This document shows positions 24,635 to 32,971 of a stretch of 62,070 nt of DNA, piece by piece. This stretch comes from CAYSYM01 sp964435115 (GTDB lineage: Bacteria; Chloroflexota; UBA6077; CF-72). The notes under the pieces were generated by a model. That model searched no databases, was not told where the DNA came from, and worked only from the letters and a program-made list of their open reading frames with translations. Each line of letters starts with the position of its first letter. Within the stretch, counting starts at the first letter, position 1. The translations under genes and the position numbers were made by a program. The stretch spans positions 1-62,070 of the forward strand of contig CAYSYM010000021.1 in assembly GCA_964435115.1 (NCBI GenBank). The letters run 5' to 3'.

Positions 24635-26824
24635 GTGCCGAGCCGAGCTGGCCGAACCGCGGCGCGCCGCAACCGGGGCACCTCGCGGGCCGGCGTCATC
24701 CACGCCCCACGCCCTGGCGCACGGCGCCCTGCGGCCCGGCCGGGCCGGGCGACGCCACCACGCCGGCGAACAGCTCGGCACCCGGCACTCGCGCTGCTGC
24801 GCCGGTGGGACGGCCTGGAGCCGCCGGGCGGCTGGGCGGTCTTTGCGTTCGGGGTTGCCGCGCTGGCTGGAGCGACCGGTGTCTTGCTGCCGGCCAGCGC
24901 CCTCGGCCTGCGCCTGCGCGACGCCCTGGGGGCCGGGGCGCTCCTGGGCGCGGCCTGGCCGGCCTGGCTGGCGTGGGAGCTGGGGCGCCGGCAGCGGCTC
25001 CGGCGGGGGAAGACCACCGCGCTCGCCGTCCTGAGCGCCGCGGTCCTGGCGCTACTCTCGCTCCGCGAGCCCGCGGCGGGCGGCGCCGTCGGGCGGGGGC
25101 TGGTCGAAGCCCTGGACGGCGGCTTCGGGCGCGCCGGCGGCCTCGCCCTGCTGCTGGCTGGCATGGCTGCCAGTGTCGTCGCCGTGGCCGGTGGCGAGCG
25201 CCTGCTGCGGGCGCTCGCCCTGCTGGGGGTCGTCGCCCGGCGGCTTGCCGCCCCGCGCGACCGGCCCTCCCTCCTGCGCACCCTGGCGGGTCCCGCCGAC
25301 AAGTCGCCGCACACGCCCCTCCAACCGGGCTCGGCGCCCGGCGACATCGTCATCCTGGGACCCCACGGAGCCGCGGCCGGGGGCGCGCCGGCCAGGCCCG
25401 CGGTCGCCCCCCGGGCGCCGGCTACCGCGCGCGCGCCGCGCTCGATCGCGCCCGAGCAGGCAACCTGGAGCCGTCCCGATCCAAAGGTGCTCCAGGGTTC
25501 CAGCGATGGGGGTGTCTTCTCGCCAGCCGACCTCCGTGCTCGGGCGCGCATCATCGAGGAGACGCTGGCCAGCTTCAACGTGCAGGCACGCGTGGTCGAG
25601 GTGCAACAAGGGCCGGCTATTACCCAGTTCGGCCTGGACCCGGCGCCCGGCGTCGCCGTCACGCGGATCGTCAGCCGCCAGAGCGACCTGGCCCTGCGGC
25701 TCGGCGCACCCAGCCTGCGCGTCCTCGCGCCTGTGCCCGGCCGACCGCTGGTCGGGATCGAAGTGCCGAACACGTCGGTTGCGACCGTGAAGCTCGGCGA
25801 CCTGCTCGGAGCGCCCCCGTTCACCAGGGCGCGGCTGCCGTTCGGTATCGGCATGGACGTCTCGGGCAAGCCGGTGGTGGCCGACCTGGCCCGGATGCCG
25901 CACCTGCTGATCGCCGGCGCCACCGGCTCCGGCAAGAGCGTCTGCATCAACAGCGTGATCGCCTCGCTCCTCATCTCGCGCTCGCCCGACGAAGTGCAGC
26001 TCGTCCTCGTCGACCCCAAGCAGGTCGAGATGAGCCAGTACAAGGGGCTGCCCCACCTCCGCCTGCCGGTCGTCACCGACATGGACAAGGTGGTGGCGAC
26101 TCTGCGCTGGACCGTGCTCGAGATGGAGCGGCGCTACACCCGCTTCTCGGAGGTCGGCGCGCGCAACATCGTCGCCTTCAACGAGCGTCTCCCCGGCGAG
26201 CGGCTGAGCTACCTGGTGGTGGTGGTCGACGAGCTGGCCGACATGATGATGACGGCCGCCGAGGACGTGGAGCGGCTCATCTGCCGCCTGGCGCAGCTCG
26301 GGCGGGCGGCCGGCGTGCACCTCGTGGTTGCTACCCAGCGGCCGAGCGTGGACGTGCTGACCGGGCTCATCAAGGCGAACCTGCCGACCCGCATCGCCTT
26401 CGCCGTCTCCTCTCAGACCGACTCGCGCGTCATCCTCGACCACGCCGGCGCGGAGCGGCTGCTCGGCCGGGGCGACGCGCTCTACCAGGCGGGCGACGAG
26501 ATGAACCCGCGCCGGGTGCAAGGCGCCCTCGTCTCGGACGAAGAGATCGAGGCGCTGTGCAACCACTGGCGCGTGCAGGCCCTGCCTCGCCACAGCGAGG
26601 AGGACGAGGAGCTGCTGGAGCAGCTCGCCCGGCAGCAGGACCCGGAGGAGAAGCTGCTGGCCCAGGCGCGCGACCTGCTGCGCGAGCGGCGGGGCAGCGT
26701 CAGCGTCAGCTTCCTCCAGCGGCGGCTGCACGTGGGCTACCAGAAAGCGGCCCGCATCCACCAGACCCTGCTGGCCGACGAGGCGGCCGCCCACGCGCTC
26801 CCCCCACCGGAGACAGGCGGCTAG
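24635..26824 (+). CDS. ftsK: FtsK/SpoIIIE-family DNA translocase
   Basis: The product has 729 residues from a GTG at 24635. An Arg/Pro-rich N-terminus is followed by about four membrane segments (~65-215) and a Pro/Ala linker. The alpha/beta motor domain follows, with Walker A GATGSGKS near residue 428 and Walker B LVVVVDELADMM near 530. Conserved motifs are VLVDPKQVEMSQYKGLPHL and VATQRPSVDVLTGLIKANLPTR. The last ~65 residues form the gamma winged helix (LLRERRGSVSVSFLQRRL, YQKAARI) that reads KOPS/SRS-type DNA signals. It pumps chromosome termini through the division septum and supports dimer resolution. Length and domain order are normal for FtsK of Gram-positive-like bacteria. Confidence 0.93.
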   Translation: MPSRAGRTAARRNRGTSRAGVIHAPRPGARRPAARPGRATPPRRRTARHPALALLRRWDGLEPPGGWAVFAFGVAALAGATGVLLPASALGLRLRDALGAGALLGAAWPAWLAWELGRRQRLRRGKTTALAVLSAAVLALLSLREPAAGGAVGRGLVEALDGGFGRAGGLALLLAGMAASVVAVAGGERLLRALALLGVVARRLAAPRDRPSLLRTLAGPADKSPHTPLQPGSAPGDIVILGPHGAAAGGAPARPAVAPRAPATARAPRSIAPEQATWSRPDPKVLQGSSDGGVFSPADLRARARIIEETLASFNVQARVVEVQQGPAITQFGLDPAPGVAVTRIVSRQSDLALRLGAPSLRVLAPVPGRPLVGIEVPNTSVATVKLGDLLGAPPFTRARLPFGIGMDVSGKPVVADLARMPHLLIAGATGSGKSVCINSVIASLLISRSPDEVQLVLVDPKQVEMSQYKGLPHLRLPVVTDMDKVVATLRWTVLEMERRYTRFSEVGARNIVAFNERLPGERLSYLVVVVDELADMMMTAAEDVERLICRLAQLGRAAGVHLVVATQRPSVDVLTGLIKANLPTRIAFAVSSQTDSRVILDHAGAERLLGRGDALYQAGDEMNPRRVQGALVSDEEIEALCNHWRVQALPRHSEEDEELLEQLARQQDPEEKLLAQARDLLRERRGSVSVSFLQRRLHVGYQKAARIHQTLLADEAAAHALPPPETGG

Positions 26825-26912
26825 ACACCTCCGGCGACCCGACGCCACCCGCCCGGGGTGTGCCTCGGCCGTGCGCCGGCCGGCACCGCGCGAGCGCGCC
26901 GCGAATCGTTGC

Positions 26913-26937
26913 GCACGCTATTCTTGCGTGCTAGCGT
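26913..26937 (+). promoter_or_regulatory. Palindromic operator overlapping the promoter of the sulfur operon
   Basis: Two nested inverted repeats share one centre region: GCACGC (26913-26918) with GCGTGC (26926-26931), and ACGCTA (26915-26920) with TAGCGT (26932-26937). The -10-like TATTCT (26919-26924) overlaps the left half. This is a plausible binding site for the ArsR-type regulator encoded two genes on. It lies 110 bases before the rhodanese ATG. Confidence 0.5.
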
Positions 26938-27046
26938 AAATGGGCAAGCACCAGACGGTGGCGGGCCGGGGCTTGACCCGGCGGCACGTCCAGGGAGCGC
27001 GCGGCAACCAGGAGAGGCAGCGCGGGTCGCACCGCGAGGAGGGCGA

Positions 27047-27406
27047 ATGGGTTTTCTGGAGGGCTTCTTACACGGACAGGCCGCGGCGCCGGCCGCGACG
27101 GCCCAGGACGTGGACGTCGTCGAGGCACGGCGCAGGCAGGGTGCGAGTGCCGTGCTGATCGACGTCCGCGAGCCGGACGAGTGGCAGGCAGGTCACGCCC
27201 CGGGCGCTCGGCTGATCCCGCTCGGGACGCTCTCGCTCCGGCTGGACGAGGTTCCCCGCGATCGCGAGGTTCTGCTGATCTGCCGCAGCGGCAACCGTTC
27301 CGGGGTGGCGCAGCAGATGCTCCTGCGCCAGGGCTACGCCAGTGTCTTCAACGTCGCCGGCGGCATGCTCGCCTGGACACGGGCGGGCCTGCCGGTCGAG
27401 CAGTAG
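27047..27406 (+). CDS. Single-domain rhodanese sulfurtransferase
   Basis: The product has 119 residues from ATG 27047, preceded by a strong AGGAGGG at 27037-27043. It is one rhodanese domain: VLIDVREPDEWQAGHAPGA, then the active-site loop LLICRSGNRS with the catalytic cysteine, and the terminal FNVAGGMLAWTRAGLPVE. It moves sulfane sulfur from persulfides or thiosulfate to acceptors such as glutathione-like thiols or cyanide. It is the first gene of a plus-strand operon with an ArsR regulator, a CstB-like protein and a DUF302 protein, pointing to reactive-sulfur handling. Confidence 0.88.
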   Translation: MGFLEGFLHGQAAAPAATAQDVDVVEARRRQGASAVLIDVREPDEWQAGHAPGARLIPLGTLSLRLDEVPRDREVLLICRSGNRSGVAQQMLLRQGYASVFNVAGGMLAWTRAGLPVEQ

Positions 27407-27429
27407 CCGCCGCGGCAACGCAGGTCGCC

Positions 27430-27768
27430 ATGCACACAAGCGGTACACGTATGCAGGTTGACATCCTCTACGAACGGCGGGCGCGTCTCTGCCAGGTCCT
27501 GGCCGATCCCAAGCGCTTCCGCATCATCGACCAGCTTCGGGGTGGTGAGCGGTCAGTCGGCGAGCTGGCCGAGGCGCTCGGTATCTCGTATCCCAACGTC
27601 TCCCAGCACCTCAACGTCATGCGCGACGCGGGCATCGTGACGACCCGGCGCGAGGGCACGATGATCTTCTACCGCCTCGCCTACCCGCGCATCCTGGACG
27701 CCTGCGACATCATCCACGAGGTGCTGCTGGCTCAACTGGGAGACGCGGGAGCGCTCGTCGCCCTCTAA
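27430..27768 (+). CDS. ArsR-family transcriptional regulator, possible persulfide sensor
   Basis: The product has 112 residues (ATG 27430; ATG 27451 is possible). It has a winged-helix core: LADPKRFRIIDQLRGGERSVGELAEALG, recognition helix SYPNVSQHLNVMRDAG and wing VTTRREGTMIFYRL. It has two cysteines, Cys21 in the first helix and Cys92 in the last helix (ILDACDII). BigR/SqrR-type ArsR proteins sense persulfides by a disulfide or tetrasulfide between two cysteines. One of theirs is also in the last helix, the other in a different place, so this sensing mode is inference. It probably represses its own operon through the palindrome at 26913-26937. Confidence 0.85.
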   Translation: MHTSGTRMQVDILYERRARLCQVLADPKRFRIIDQLRGGERSVGELAEALGISYPNVSQHLNVMRDAGIVTTRREGTMIFYRLAYPRILDACDIIHEVLLAQLGDAGALVAL

Positions 27769-27946
27769 CCGCGCCGCGCTGGCTGCTTTCCCGTGGCTAC
27801 ACCGGTGAACCAGCGTCTTGCCCAGGACCGGCGCGGCTGCGGTCGTCGGGCGTGGCGGGTACGCGCGACGGATCGCTTGCGCCCCCAAGCGCTGCGCCCG
27901 CGCCGTCTGCCAGACAGCCGCACACAACGTCCTCAGGGAGGGGTAG

Positions 27947-29431
27947 ATGTACTTCGAACAGTTCTTCGTGGAGGGGCTCGGCCACCAGTCGTACCTCGTC
28001 GGCTCCGAGACCACGCAGGAGGCGCTGGTTGTCGACCCGCGGCTCGACACCCAGGTGTACGTGGACGCGGCGCACGCTGCGAGCCTCCAGATCCGCTACG
28101 TGCTCGAGACCCACAACCACAACGACTTCCTCTCTGGGGCCAGGGCGCTCGCCGAGCGAGTCGGGGCCGAACACATCGCCTCGGCAGAGGCGGGGTTGAC
28201 GTTCTCCTACCACGGCGTCCGCGAGGGGGACGAGGTTGTGCTGGGCGAGCTGAAGCTCCGCGTGCTGCGCACGCCCGGCCACACGCCGGAGCACGTGAGC
28301 TACGCCGTCTACGACGTGACTCGCTCTACAGACGCTCCGCTGCTGGTGTTCACGGGTGGCGACCTACTGGTTGGTGCCGTCGGCCGGCCCGACCTGCTGG
28401 GTCGCGAGCTGGGCGAGCAGCTCGCTCCGCAGCTCTACGACAGTCTGTTCCAGAAGATCCTGCCGCTTGGAGACGGCACGCTGGTGATGCCGACCCACGG
28501 CGGTGGCTCGCTGTGTGGCAAGGGGATCTCGTCCACCCGCCTCACGACGATCGGCTACGAGAAGCTGACGAACGTGGCGCTCAACCAGCCCGATCAGGGC
28601 GCTTTCGTCCGCTTCGTCCTGGAAGGCAACCCTGGGATCCCTGCCTACTACGGCCGCATGCGCCCCAGCAACCAGGCCGGCCCGGACCCGTTCCGCCTGC
28701 CTGATCCGCGCCGCCTGCCGCCCGGCGAGGTCCAGCACCTGGCGGGGCACGGCGCCGCGGTGCTGGACACCCGAGCCCAGGTCGCCTTCGGCGGGGGCCA
28801 CATCCACGGCGCCTACAACGTCCCGCTCGGTCCGATGCTCGTGACGTGGGTGGGCTGGCTCGTGCCGCACGACGTTCCGCTGATCCTCGTCCTCGAGCGC
28901 GAGCAGGACTGGGAGGCCGTGACCACGGCCCTGATGCGTATCGGCCACCGCCGTTTCATCGGGCTCCTCCAGGGCGGCATGGCCGCCTGGGCCGAGGCGG
29001 GCCTGCCCGTCGAGCGCACCGCGCAGCTTGACGTGCACGAGGTGGATCAGCTGCGTCGGGAGCGGCCTGAGCTACAGGTCCTGGACGTCCGAACCGACGA
29101 CGAGTGGCGGGACGGGTTCATCCCTGGGGCCGTGCATGCCCCACTCGGCAGTGCCGTCCCGTCCCGGCTCGACGACGCGGGGCTCGACCTGACTCGTCCG
29201 GTGGCGGTCGTCTGCGGCTCGGGCTACCGTTCCAGTATCGCCACCGCGATCCTGAAGCAGCGCGGCTTCCAGGAGGTCTTCAACGTCCTGGGCGGTATGG
29301 CCGCTTGGGCTCAGGCCGGCCTACCCGTCAAGAGCCCGCGCCCGGGCGGCACAGCCGGGGCCTCGGAGAATGGCGCCCCACGGCAGGCGCCAGCGATGGC
29401 GAGCGCGCGCCCGGGCGCGCCGACGCCGTGA
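27947..29431 (+). CDS. CstB-like persulfide dioxygenase fused to pseudo-rhodanese and rhodanese domains
   Basis: The product has 494 residues in three domains. (1) A metallo-beta-lactamase fold of the ETHE1 type: ETHNHNDFLSG, RTPGHTPEH, FTGGDLLVGAVGRPD and PTHGGGSLCGKG. These keep the two histidines and aspartate of the mono-iron site, though the common THxHADH is changed to HNHNDF. (2) A rhodanese fold (~residues 255-365) without a catalytic cysteine. (3) A C-terminal rhodanese with active CGSGYRSS. S. aureus CstB has the same order and oxidises low-molecular-weight persulfides to thiosulfate. A disordered tail ends the protein. The gene is preceded by GGGAGGGG and 178 bases of non-coding DNA after arsR. 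Confidence 0.87.
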   Translation: MYFEQFFVEGLGHQSYLVGSETTQEALVVDPRLDTQVYVDAAHAASLQIRYVLETHNHNDFLSGARALAERVGAEHIASAEAGLTFSYHGVREGDEVVLGELKLRVLRTPGHTPEHVSYAVYDVTRSTDAPLLVFTGGDLLVGAVGRPDLLGRELGEQLAPQLYDSLFQKILPLGDGTLVMPTHGGGSLCGKGISSTRLTTIGYEKLTNVALNQPDQGAFVRFVLEGNPGIPAYYGRMRPSNQAGPDPFRLPDPRRLPPGEVQHLAGHGAAVLDTRAQVAFGGGHIHGAYNVPLGPMLVTWVGWLVPHDVPLILVLEREQDWEAVTTALMRIGHRRFIGLLQGGMAAWAEAGLPVERTAQLDVHEVDQLRRERPELQVLDVRTDDEWRDGFIPGAVHAPLGSAVPSRLDDAGLDLTRPVAVVCGSGYRSSIATAILKQRGFQEVFNVLGGMAAWAQAGLPVKSPRPGGTAGASENGAPRQAPAMASARPGAPTP

Positions 29432-29461
29432 AGTACTACACCCACCAGGGAGGTCACGACC

Positions 29462-29878
29462 ATGGCAGCGCAAGCACCCACCCGCACCTACGGTTTCGGT
29501 ACCGTCATCTCGGCGGCCTACGAGCCGGCGATCGAGCGCACCAGGTCAGCGCTGAAAGAGCAAGGCTTCGGCGTGCTGACCGAGATCGACGTGAAGAAGA
29601 CGCTGAAGGAGAAGCTCGACGCCGATTTCCGCCCCTACGTCATCCTGGGCGCCTGCAACCCGCCACTGGCCCATCGCGCCCTCTCAGCCGAACTGGGCAT
29701 CGGGCTGCTGCTGCCGTGCAACGTGGTCGTGTACGACAATGGCGATGGGACCAGCACCGTCGAGGCGATGGACCCTGAAGCGGCGCTCGGCCTTGTCGGC
29801 GACAACCCAGCCGTCGCCGAGGTGGCGCGGGAGGCGAAGAGCCGCCTGCGCCAGGCGTTGGACAGCCTGGGCGGCTGA
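29462..29878 (+). CDS. DUF302 domain protein
   Basis: The product has 138 residues with a clear DUF302 fold: ERTRSALKEQGFGVLTEIDVKKTLKEKL, then YVILGACNPPLAHRAL, GIGLLLPCNVVVYD and VEAMDP. The GACNP and LLLPCNV cysteines are conserved in the family. DUF302 proteins are often encoded beside rhodaneses and sulfur-oxidation genes; their biochemical role is not established. AGGGAGG stands before ATG 29462, 30 bases after the CstB-like gene, so it is the last gene of the sulfur operon. A strong hairpin follows. Confidence 0.88.
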   Translation: MAAQAPTRTYGFGTVISAAYEPAIERTRSALKEQGFGVLTEIDVKKTLKEKLDADFRPYVILGACNPPLAHRALSAELGIGLLLPCNVVVYDNGDGTSTVEAMDPEAALGLVGDNPAVAEVAREAKSRLRQALDSLGG

Positions 29879-29917
29879 GCCCGCCGGATCTGCCCGACCG
29901 GGGCCACAGTGAGCCGG

Positions 29918-29953
29918 GACAGGCGTGCCTGGGGCCGAACGGGCACGCCTGTC
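29918..29953. terminator. Bidirectional hairpin terminator between convergent genes
   Basis: The arms GACAGGCGTGCC (29918-29929) and GGCACGCCTGTC (29942-29953) pair perfectly around a 12-base loop. They lie between the DUF302 gene (plus) and the small membrane-protein gene (minus), whose stop codon overlaps the right arm. No T-tract is present, as is common in GC-rich genomes. Confidence 0.6.
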
Positions 29954-30263
29954 ACCCGGACGGGCCGTCCGGGCCGTTGGCGCCGGCCCGCCGACCGGAG
30001 CGTGCGCGGAGGGCGCGGATCGCCACGTCGAGCAGGGCGCAGGTGAGGCCGACGACGAGGAGCGCCAGCAACGCCAGCACGCTGGCAGCGCCGAGCGCGT
30101 AGGCGGCAGGCAGCCCGCCCAGGCCGGAGGTCTGCCCCAGGAAGAAGCGCGGCACAGCCGAGAGCCCGGCGGGCGTCGAGCGCAGGACCACGGCGAAGAC
30201 CACGAGCGCCACGGCCAGTGCCACCAGTGGTGGCCAGGACGAGGCTGTCAGGCGCCGGATCAC
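29952..30263 (-). CDS. Small membrane protein, unknown function
   Basis: The product has 103 residues with two strong hydrophobic segments (residues ~10-30 and ~55-80) joined by a short glycine-rich loop, and a charged, Arg-rich C-terminal tail (ALRARSGRRAGANG). I recognise no family. It begins 24 bases after the acylphosphatase gene on the same strand and is probably the last gene of the aminotransferase-folD-acyP operon. Confidence 0.55.
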   Translation of the reverse strand: MIRRLTASSWPPLVALAVALVVFAVVLRSTPAGLSAVPRFFLGQTSGLGGLPAAYALGAASVLALLALLVVGLTCALLDVAIRALRARSGRRAGANGPDGPSG

Positions 30264-30287
30264 ACGTGCAACCCTACAGCGACGGCC

Positions 30288-30593
30288 TCAAGGCCGCCCA
30301 TACCCGGTGGGTCGGACCTCGAACGTGTGGAGGCCCTCCGGGGGCTCATCCCAGCCGGTCCACACGTCGCGCACCCAGGCGCCGGGCGGACCGTCGCGGC
30401 ACCACTCCACGAGCGCTTCTACGTTCGGCCGCGGCCCCTCGAACACCGCCTCCACCTGGCCCGTGTCCAGGTTGCGCACCCAGCCTGCCACGCGCTGTCG
30501 CCTGGCTGCCTCCACCACGGCGAACCGGAACCCCACGCCCTGGACGTGGCCGCTGATCTTCACGTGCGCCCGTGCTCGCGGCGGCGCGGTCAC
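30288..30593 (-). CDS. acyP: Acylphosphatase
   Basis: The product has 101 residues from a GTG at 30593 that overlaps the folD stop (GTGA). It is a classic acylphosphatase: GHVQGVGFRFAV contains the phosphate-binding arginine, and VAGWVRNLDTGQVEAVFEG contains the catalytic asparagine. It hydrolyses carboxyl-phosphate bonds such as acetyl phosphate and 1,3-bisphosphoglycerate in the cytosol. The overlap with folD indicates coupled translation. Confidence 0.93.
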   Translation of the reverse strand: MTAPPRARAHVKISGHVQGVGFRFAVVEAARRQRVAGWVRNLDTGQVEAVFEGPRPNVEALVEWCRDGPPGAWVRDVWTGWDEPPEGLHTFEVRPTGYGRP

Positions 30594-31444
30594 CCCGCCT
30601 CTCCGGGCCGAGCTCGCGCGGCGGCCACCGTCTGCCCGGCGAGGACCGCGACTGTCACCGCTCCGACCCCGCCCGGCACGGGTGTGACGGCCGCGGCCAC
30701 CTCGGCCACCTCGGCCGTGCGTACGTCGCCCACCAGCGCTCCGCCCGGCCCGGGGCTCGTGCCAAAGTCGACGACGACCGCGCCTGTCTTTACACCCTCT
30801 CGCCCGACGAGGCCCGGCCGGCCCGCGGCCACGCACAGGATGTCCGCCTCCCGCGTGACGCCCGGCAGGTCGTCGGTGCGGGTATGGCAGACCGTGACGG
30901 TCGCGTCGGCGTCCAGCAGGAGCAGGCTCAGTGGTAGGCCCACCACGGCGCTCCGCCCCACGATCACGGCTCGCCGGCCGCGCAGCGCCACGCCGTAGTG
31001 CTGCAGCAGCCTTAGGCCGCCCAGCGCGGTGCTGGGGACGAAGCGGGAGCGACGCTGCACGAGCAGCCCCAGGTTCGCCGGGTGCTGCCCGTCGACGTCC
31101 TTGCCCGGGCCCAGCGCCGGAATCACGGCGCGGGCATCGACATCTCCCGCCAGTGGAGCCATGAGCAGGACCCCGTCCACGTCGTCGTCCCGGCTCAGCT
31201 CGGTAAGGACCGCGCGCGCCGCGCCCGCGTCCTGGGGCGGGTCGCGCAACACGACGGCCAGGCCGTGGCGGGCGAAGGCGCGCTCGATCTGCCGCTGGTA
31301 CGCCTGAGCCGCCTCGTCGTCGCTCCTGACGATCGCCAGGCAGGGCGGACGTCCCCGCGCCTGCCGCAGGCGCGCCGCCTCGGCCTGGACCCGCTCCCAG
31401 ACCGCCGCCGCCACCTGGCGACCGTCGAGGATCCGGGCGGCCAT
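30590..31444 (-). CDS. folD: FolD-like methylenetetrahydrofolate dehydrogenase with altered cyclohydrolase residues
   Basis: FolD interconverts methylene-, methenyl- and 10-formyl-tetrahydrofolate. The product has 284 residues, the family length. The Rossmann part is typical (AVIVGRSAVVGLPLSLLLL, TVCHTRTDDL, GAVVVDFGTS, TPVPGGVGAVTVAVL), and Tyr49 and Asp118 (GKDVDGQHPANLG) are kept. The residue equivalent to catalytic Lys56 is Arg55. The one equivalent to Gln98 is Met95 (GVLLMAPL). PCTP reads PSTA. These changes suggest a weak or absent cyclohydrolase, comparable to monofunctional dehydrogenases. It starts 10 bases after the aminotransferase gene and overlaps acyP. Confidence 0.85.
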   Translation of the reverse strand: MAARILDGRQVAAAVWERVQAEAARLRQARGRPPCLAIVRSDDEAAQAYQRQIERAFARHGLAVVLRDPPQDAGAARAVLTELSRDDDVDGVLLMAPLAGDVDARAVIPALGPGKDVDGQHPANLGLLVQRRSRFVPSTALGGLRLLQHYGVALRGRRAVIVGRSAVVGLPLSLLLLDADATVTVCHTRTDDLPGVTREADILCVAAGRPGLVGREGVKTGAVVVDFGTSPGPGGALVGDVRTAEVAEVAAAVTPVPGGVGAVTVAVLAGQTVAAARARPGEAG

Positions 31445-31454
31445 GGGCGAGCGC

Positions 31455-32849
31455 TCAGTTTGCCGCCTGAATGGCCTCGCCGAGGATGCTCACCACCCGC
31501 GTGAGCTGCTCCTCTGAGCTGACCAGCGGCGGCGCCAGACAGATCACGTTCCCGCGCGCCCGTACGATCAGCCCTCGCTGTACGCAGCCGGCCAGGACTC
31601 GCGTCGCCAGCGCCGCGGCGGTGTCGTAGAACGCGGCGCCGGGGGAGGCGCGGTCGACCAGCTCCACAGCGGCGATGAGCGCCACCCCCCGCACATCCCC
31701 CACCTGCGGGAGCGCCTCGAGCTGGCGAAGGTGGGCCTGGAACCGCTCGCCGACCTGGGCCGCGCGCTCCACCAGCCCCTCGCGTTCGAGGATCGCCAGG
31801 TTCGCCAGGCCCACGGCGCAGCAGACCGGATGGCCCGAGTAGGTGGCTGCGTGCATGAACTTCATGTCGGCAGGCGCGGAGGCGATGGCCGCCTGGACGC
31901 GGTCGCTCACCATCACCCCGCCCAGCGGCAGGTAGGCGCTGGTGACGCCCTTGGCGAAGCTCATCAGGTCCGGCTCCACGCCCCAGCGGCCCAGGGCGAA
32001 CCAGGCACCCGTGCGCCCGAAGCCGGTGATCACTTCGTCAGCAATCAGTAGAACCGCGTGGCGATTGGCGACCGCGCGTAGCTTGGGCCAGTAGTCGTCC
32101 GGCGGGACGATCACCCCGCCGGCGCCCTGGATCGGCTCGGCGACGATCGCGGCCACGGTGTCCGGGCCCTCGGCCAGGAGAGTCTGCTCCAGCTCCGCCG
32201 CGTAGTCGTGCGCGGTCGGGTCGGTGCACGGTCGCGGACCCTCCGGACCTTCGAGCTCGCAGCGGTACCGGTACGGGCCGACCGTCTGCACGAAGTTCGG
32301 CACGAGCGGGGCAAACATCTTGTGGTACGCGGGCAGCCCGGTGGCGCTGGCCGTCGCCATCGTCACGCCGTGGTAGCCCCAGCGGCGTGAGACGACCTTG
32401 ACCTTCCCAGGTTGGCCCTGCAGCTTCCAGTAGAAGCGGGCGATCTTGAACGCGGACTCGTTGGACTCCGCTCCGCTCGTGGTGAAGTAGACCGCGTTGA
32501 GGCTGGGGTAGGCGAGCTCGGCCAGCTTCTCGGCCAGCCGGACCGACGGAACGTTGACGAAGCCCGTGTAGCTGGAGGCGTAGGCGAGCGTCTCCATCTG
32601 CGCAGCGGCGGCGTGGGCCAGCTCTTTGCGTCCGTGCCCTACGTGGACGTTCCACAGCCCGGAGAGGCCGTCGATGTACCGCTTCCCGTGGGCGTCGACA
32701 ACCTCGGCTCCTGCGCCGCGCACCAGCACGAGGGGGCTAGCGTGGTCGGCTGGATAGAAGAGCGGGTGGAGCAGGTGCTTGGCGTCGGCTTGCAGCAGCG
32801 CCGCGAGATCGGAGGGCTCGACGAGCACGGGACTGGGGGCCTGAACCAT
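31455..32849 (-). CDS. Class III (omega/acetylornithine-type) PLP aminotransferase
   Basis: The product has 464 residues from ATG 32849 with AAGGAG 7 bases upstream. Fold-type I class III markers are GLSGLWNVHVGHG, YFTTSGAESNESAFKIAR, RRWGYHGVT, the cofactor aspartate in LLIADEVITGFGRTG, and the Schiff-base lysine near residue 300 in SFAKGVTSAYLPLGG. The subgroup resembles taurine-, putrescine- or beta-alanine:pyruvate aminotransferases. The exact amino donor cannot be read. It heads the minus-strand operon with folD and acyP and is divergent from an amino-acid ABC transporter, which may bring in its substrate. Confidence 0.88.
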   Translation of the reverse strand: MVQAPSPVLVEPSDLAALLQADAKHLLHPLFYPADHASPLVLVRGAGAEVVDAHGKRYIDGLSGLWNVHVGHGRKELAHAAAAQMETLAYASSYTGFVNVPSVRLAEKLAELAYPSLNAVYFTTSGAESNESAFKIARFYWKLQGQPGKVKVVSRRWGYHGVTMATASATGLPAYHKMFAPLVPNFVQTVGPYRYRCELEGPEGPRPCTDPTAHDYAAELEQTLLAEGPDTVAAIVAEPIQGAGGVIVPPDDYWPKLRAVANRHAVLLIADEVITGFGRTGAWFALGRWGVEPDLMSFAKGVTSAYLPLGGVMVSDRVQAAIASAPADMKFMHAATYSGHPVCCAVGLANLAILEREGLVERAAQVGERFQAHLRQLEALPQVGDVRGVALIAAVELVDRASPGAAFYDTAAALATRVLAGCVQRGLIVRARGNVICLAPPLVSSEEQLTRVVSILGEAIQAAN

Positions 32850-32883
32850 GGCGGGCGCTCCTTCAGGGACGAGTGTCGGCCCC

Positions 32884-32897
32884 GCCAGTGTACTGGC
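32884..32897 (-). promoter_or_regulatory. Promoter/operator of the aminotransferase operon
   Basis: TACACT (32892-32887, minus) lies 37 bases before ATG 32849. It is embedded in the inverted repeat GCCAGT-GT-ACTGGC, so a protein bound there would cover the -10. The opposite strand of the same 300-base gap carries the ABC-transporter promoter candidate. Confidence 0.42.
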
Positions 32898-32971
32898 AGC
32901 GACACGTGGCCGGGAACGCACACGCTCTTGGCTCCTGCCGAACCCACGGATTCGGGGGCGCCGATCATCGC

